A DNA stretch of 5,717 nt from assembly GCA_030537915.1 (NCBI GenBank), contig JAUNUZ010000174.1, forward strand, positions 1-5,717, given 5' to 3'. This DNA comes from Micrococcales bacterium (GTDB lineage: Bacteria; Actinomycetota; Actinomycetes; Actinomycetales; Dermatophilaceae). The number at the start of each line of letters is the position of its first letter. The stretch's first letter is position 1. The position numbers were made by a program, and so were the translations under genes. This document shows positions 5,568 to 5,717 of the stretch, piece by piece. The notes under the pieces were generated by a model, which had not been told where the DNA came from, did not search any database, and saw only the letters and a list, made by a program, of their open reading frames with translations.

Positions 5568-5717
5568 GTGGCTAAGGTCCGGGTTTATGAGCTCGCTAAA
5601 GAGCTCGGAGTCGAAAGCAAGACCCTGCTCAATCATTTGAAGGATCAGGGCGAATTCGTTCGGTCCGCGAGCTCGACCATCGAGCCGCCGGTCGTGCGGA
5701 AGATTCGTGAGTCGTTC
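5568..5717 (+). CDS. infB: Translation initiation factor IF-2, N-terminal fragment (runs off right edge)
   Basis: The first 50 codons read (V/M)[19 protein letters not shown], then [20 protein letters not shown] and [10 protein letters not shown]. This is the conserved N-terminal IF2_N subdomain of actinobacterial IF-2, the GTPase that brings initiator fMet-tRNA to the ribosome. The G domain and fMet-tRNA binding domains lie beyond the window. The start is GTG at 5568, with GAGGAG (5558-5563) four bases upstream. No ATG fits, and the family starts at this residue. Codon use at the beginning (GCT, TTT/TAT, AAT, TTG) is less GC-rich than in the neighbours, which may keep the start region unstructured. 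Confidence 0.95.
   Translation, partial: MAKVRVYELAKELGVESKTLLNHLKDQGEFVRSASSTIEPPVVRKIRESF

Overview
The window is about 70% GC by eye. It carries the rimP-nusA-ylxR-infB translation/transcription cluster in the order typical of Actinomycetes. Divergently beside rimP lies a DUF4439-type ferritin-like lipoprotein gene, which also fits high-GC Gram-positives. The RimP, YlxR and IF-2 sequences look like the Propionibacteriales, but that placement is a family-level impression and not a search result.

Left half (positions 1-3061, minus strand): a run of genes reading leftward. First comes an intact secreted ferritin-like lipoprotein (3061-1994). Next is a small membrane-protein gene whose reading frame breaks (from 1965). 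It runs directly into the C-terminal third of a PCuAC-type periplasmic copper chaperone, which itself contains a one-base frameshift. Last is an EfeB/DyP-type haem peroxidase with a twin-arginine signal and a lipobox. It starts inside the chaperone stop codon (ATGA overlap) and runs off the left edge. The run looks like an envelope metal/haem module in which the copper-chaperone part is decayed, or wrongly assembled, while the genes on both sides are intact.

Middle (3062-3255): a 194-bp divergent intergenic region with a likely -10 element and a 9-bp GC hairpin in the rimP leader.

Right half (3256-5717, plus strand): rimP, nusA (1-bp overlap with rimP), a 173-bp gap with a promoter-like hexamer and a palindrome, ylxR, a 157-bp leader, and the first 50 codons of infB (GTG start). 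These genes serve 30S maturation (RimP), transcription elongation/termination/antitermination (NusA), RNA binding (YlxR/RnpM) and initiator-tRNA delivery (IF-2).

The most unusual non-coding structure is the infB leader. It holds three tiny reading frames (MSTR*, MSTQR*, MSNTLH*) chained by ATGA stop/start overlaps, followed by a 13-bp two-part hairpin that ends four bases before the infB Shine-Dalgarno. It looks like a translation-sensing leader, but no function is shown here.
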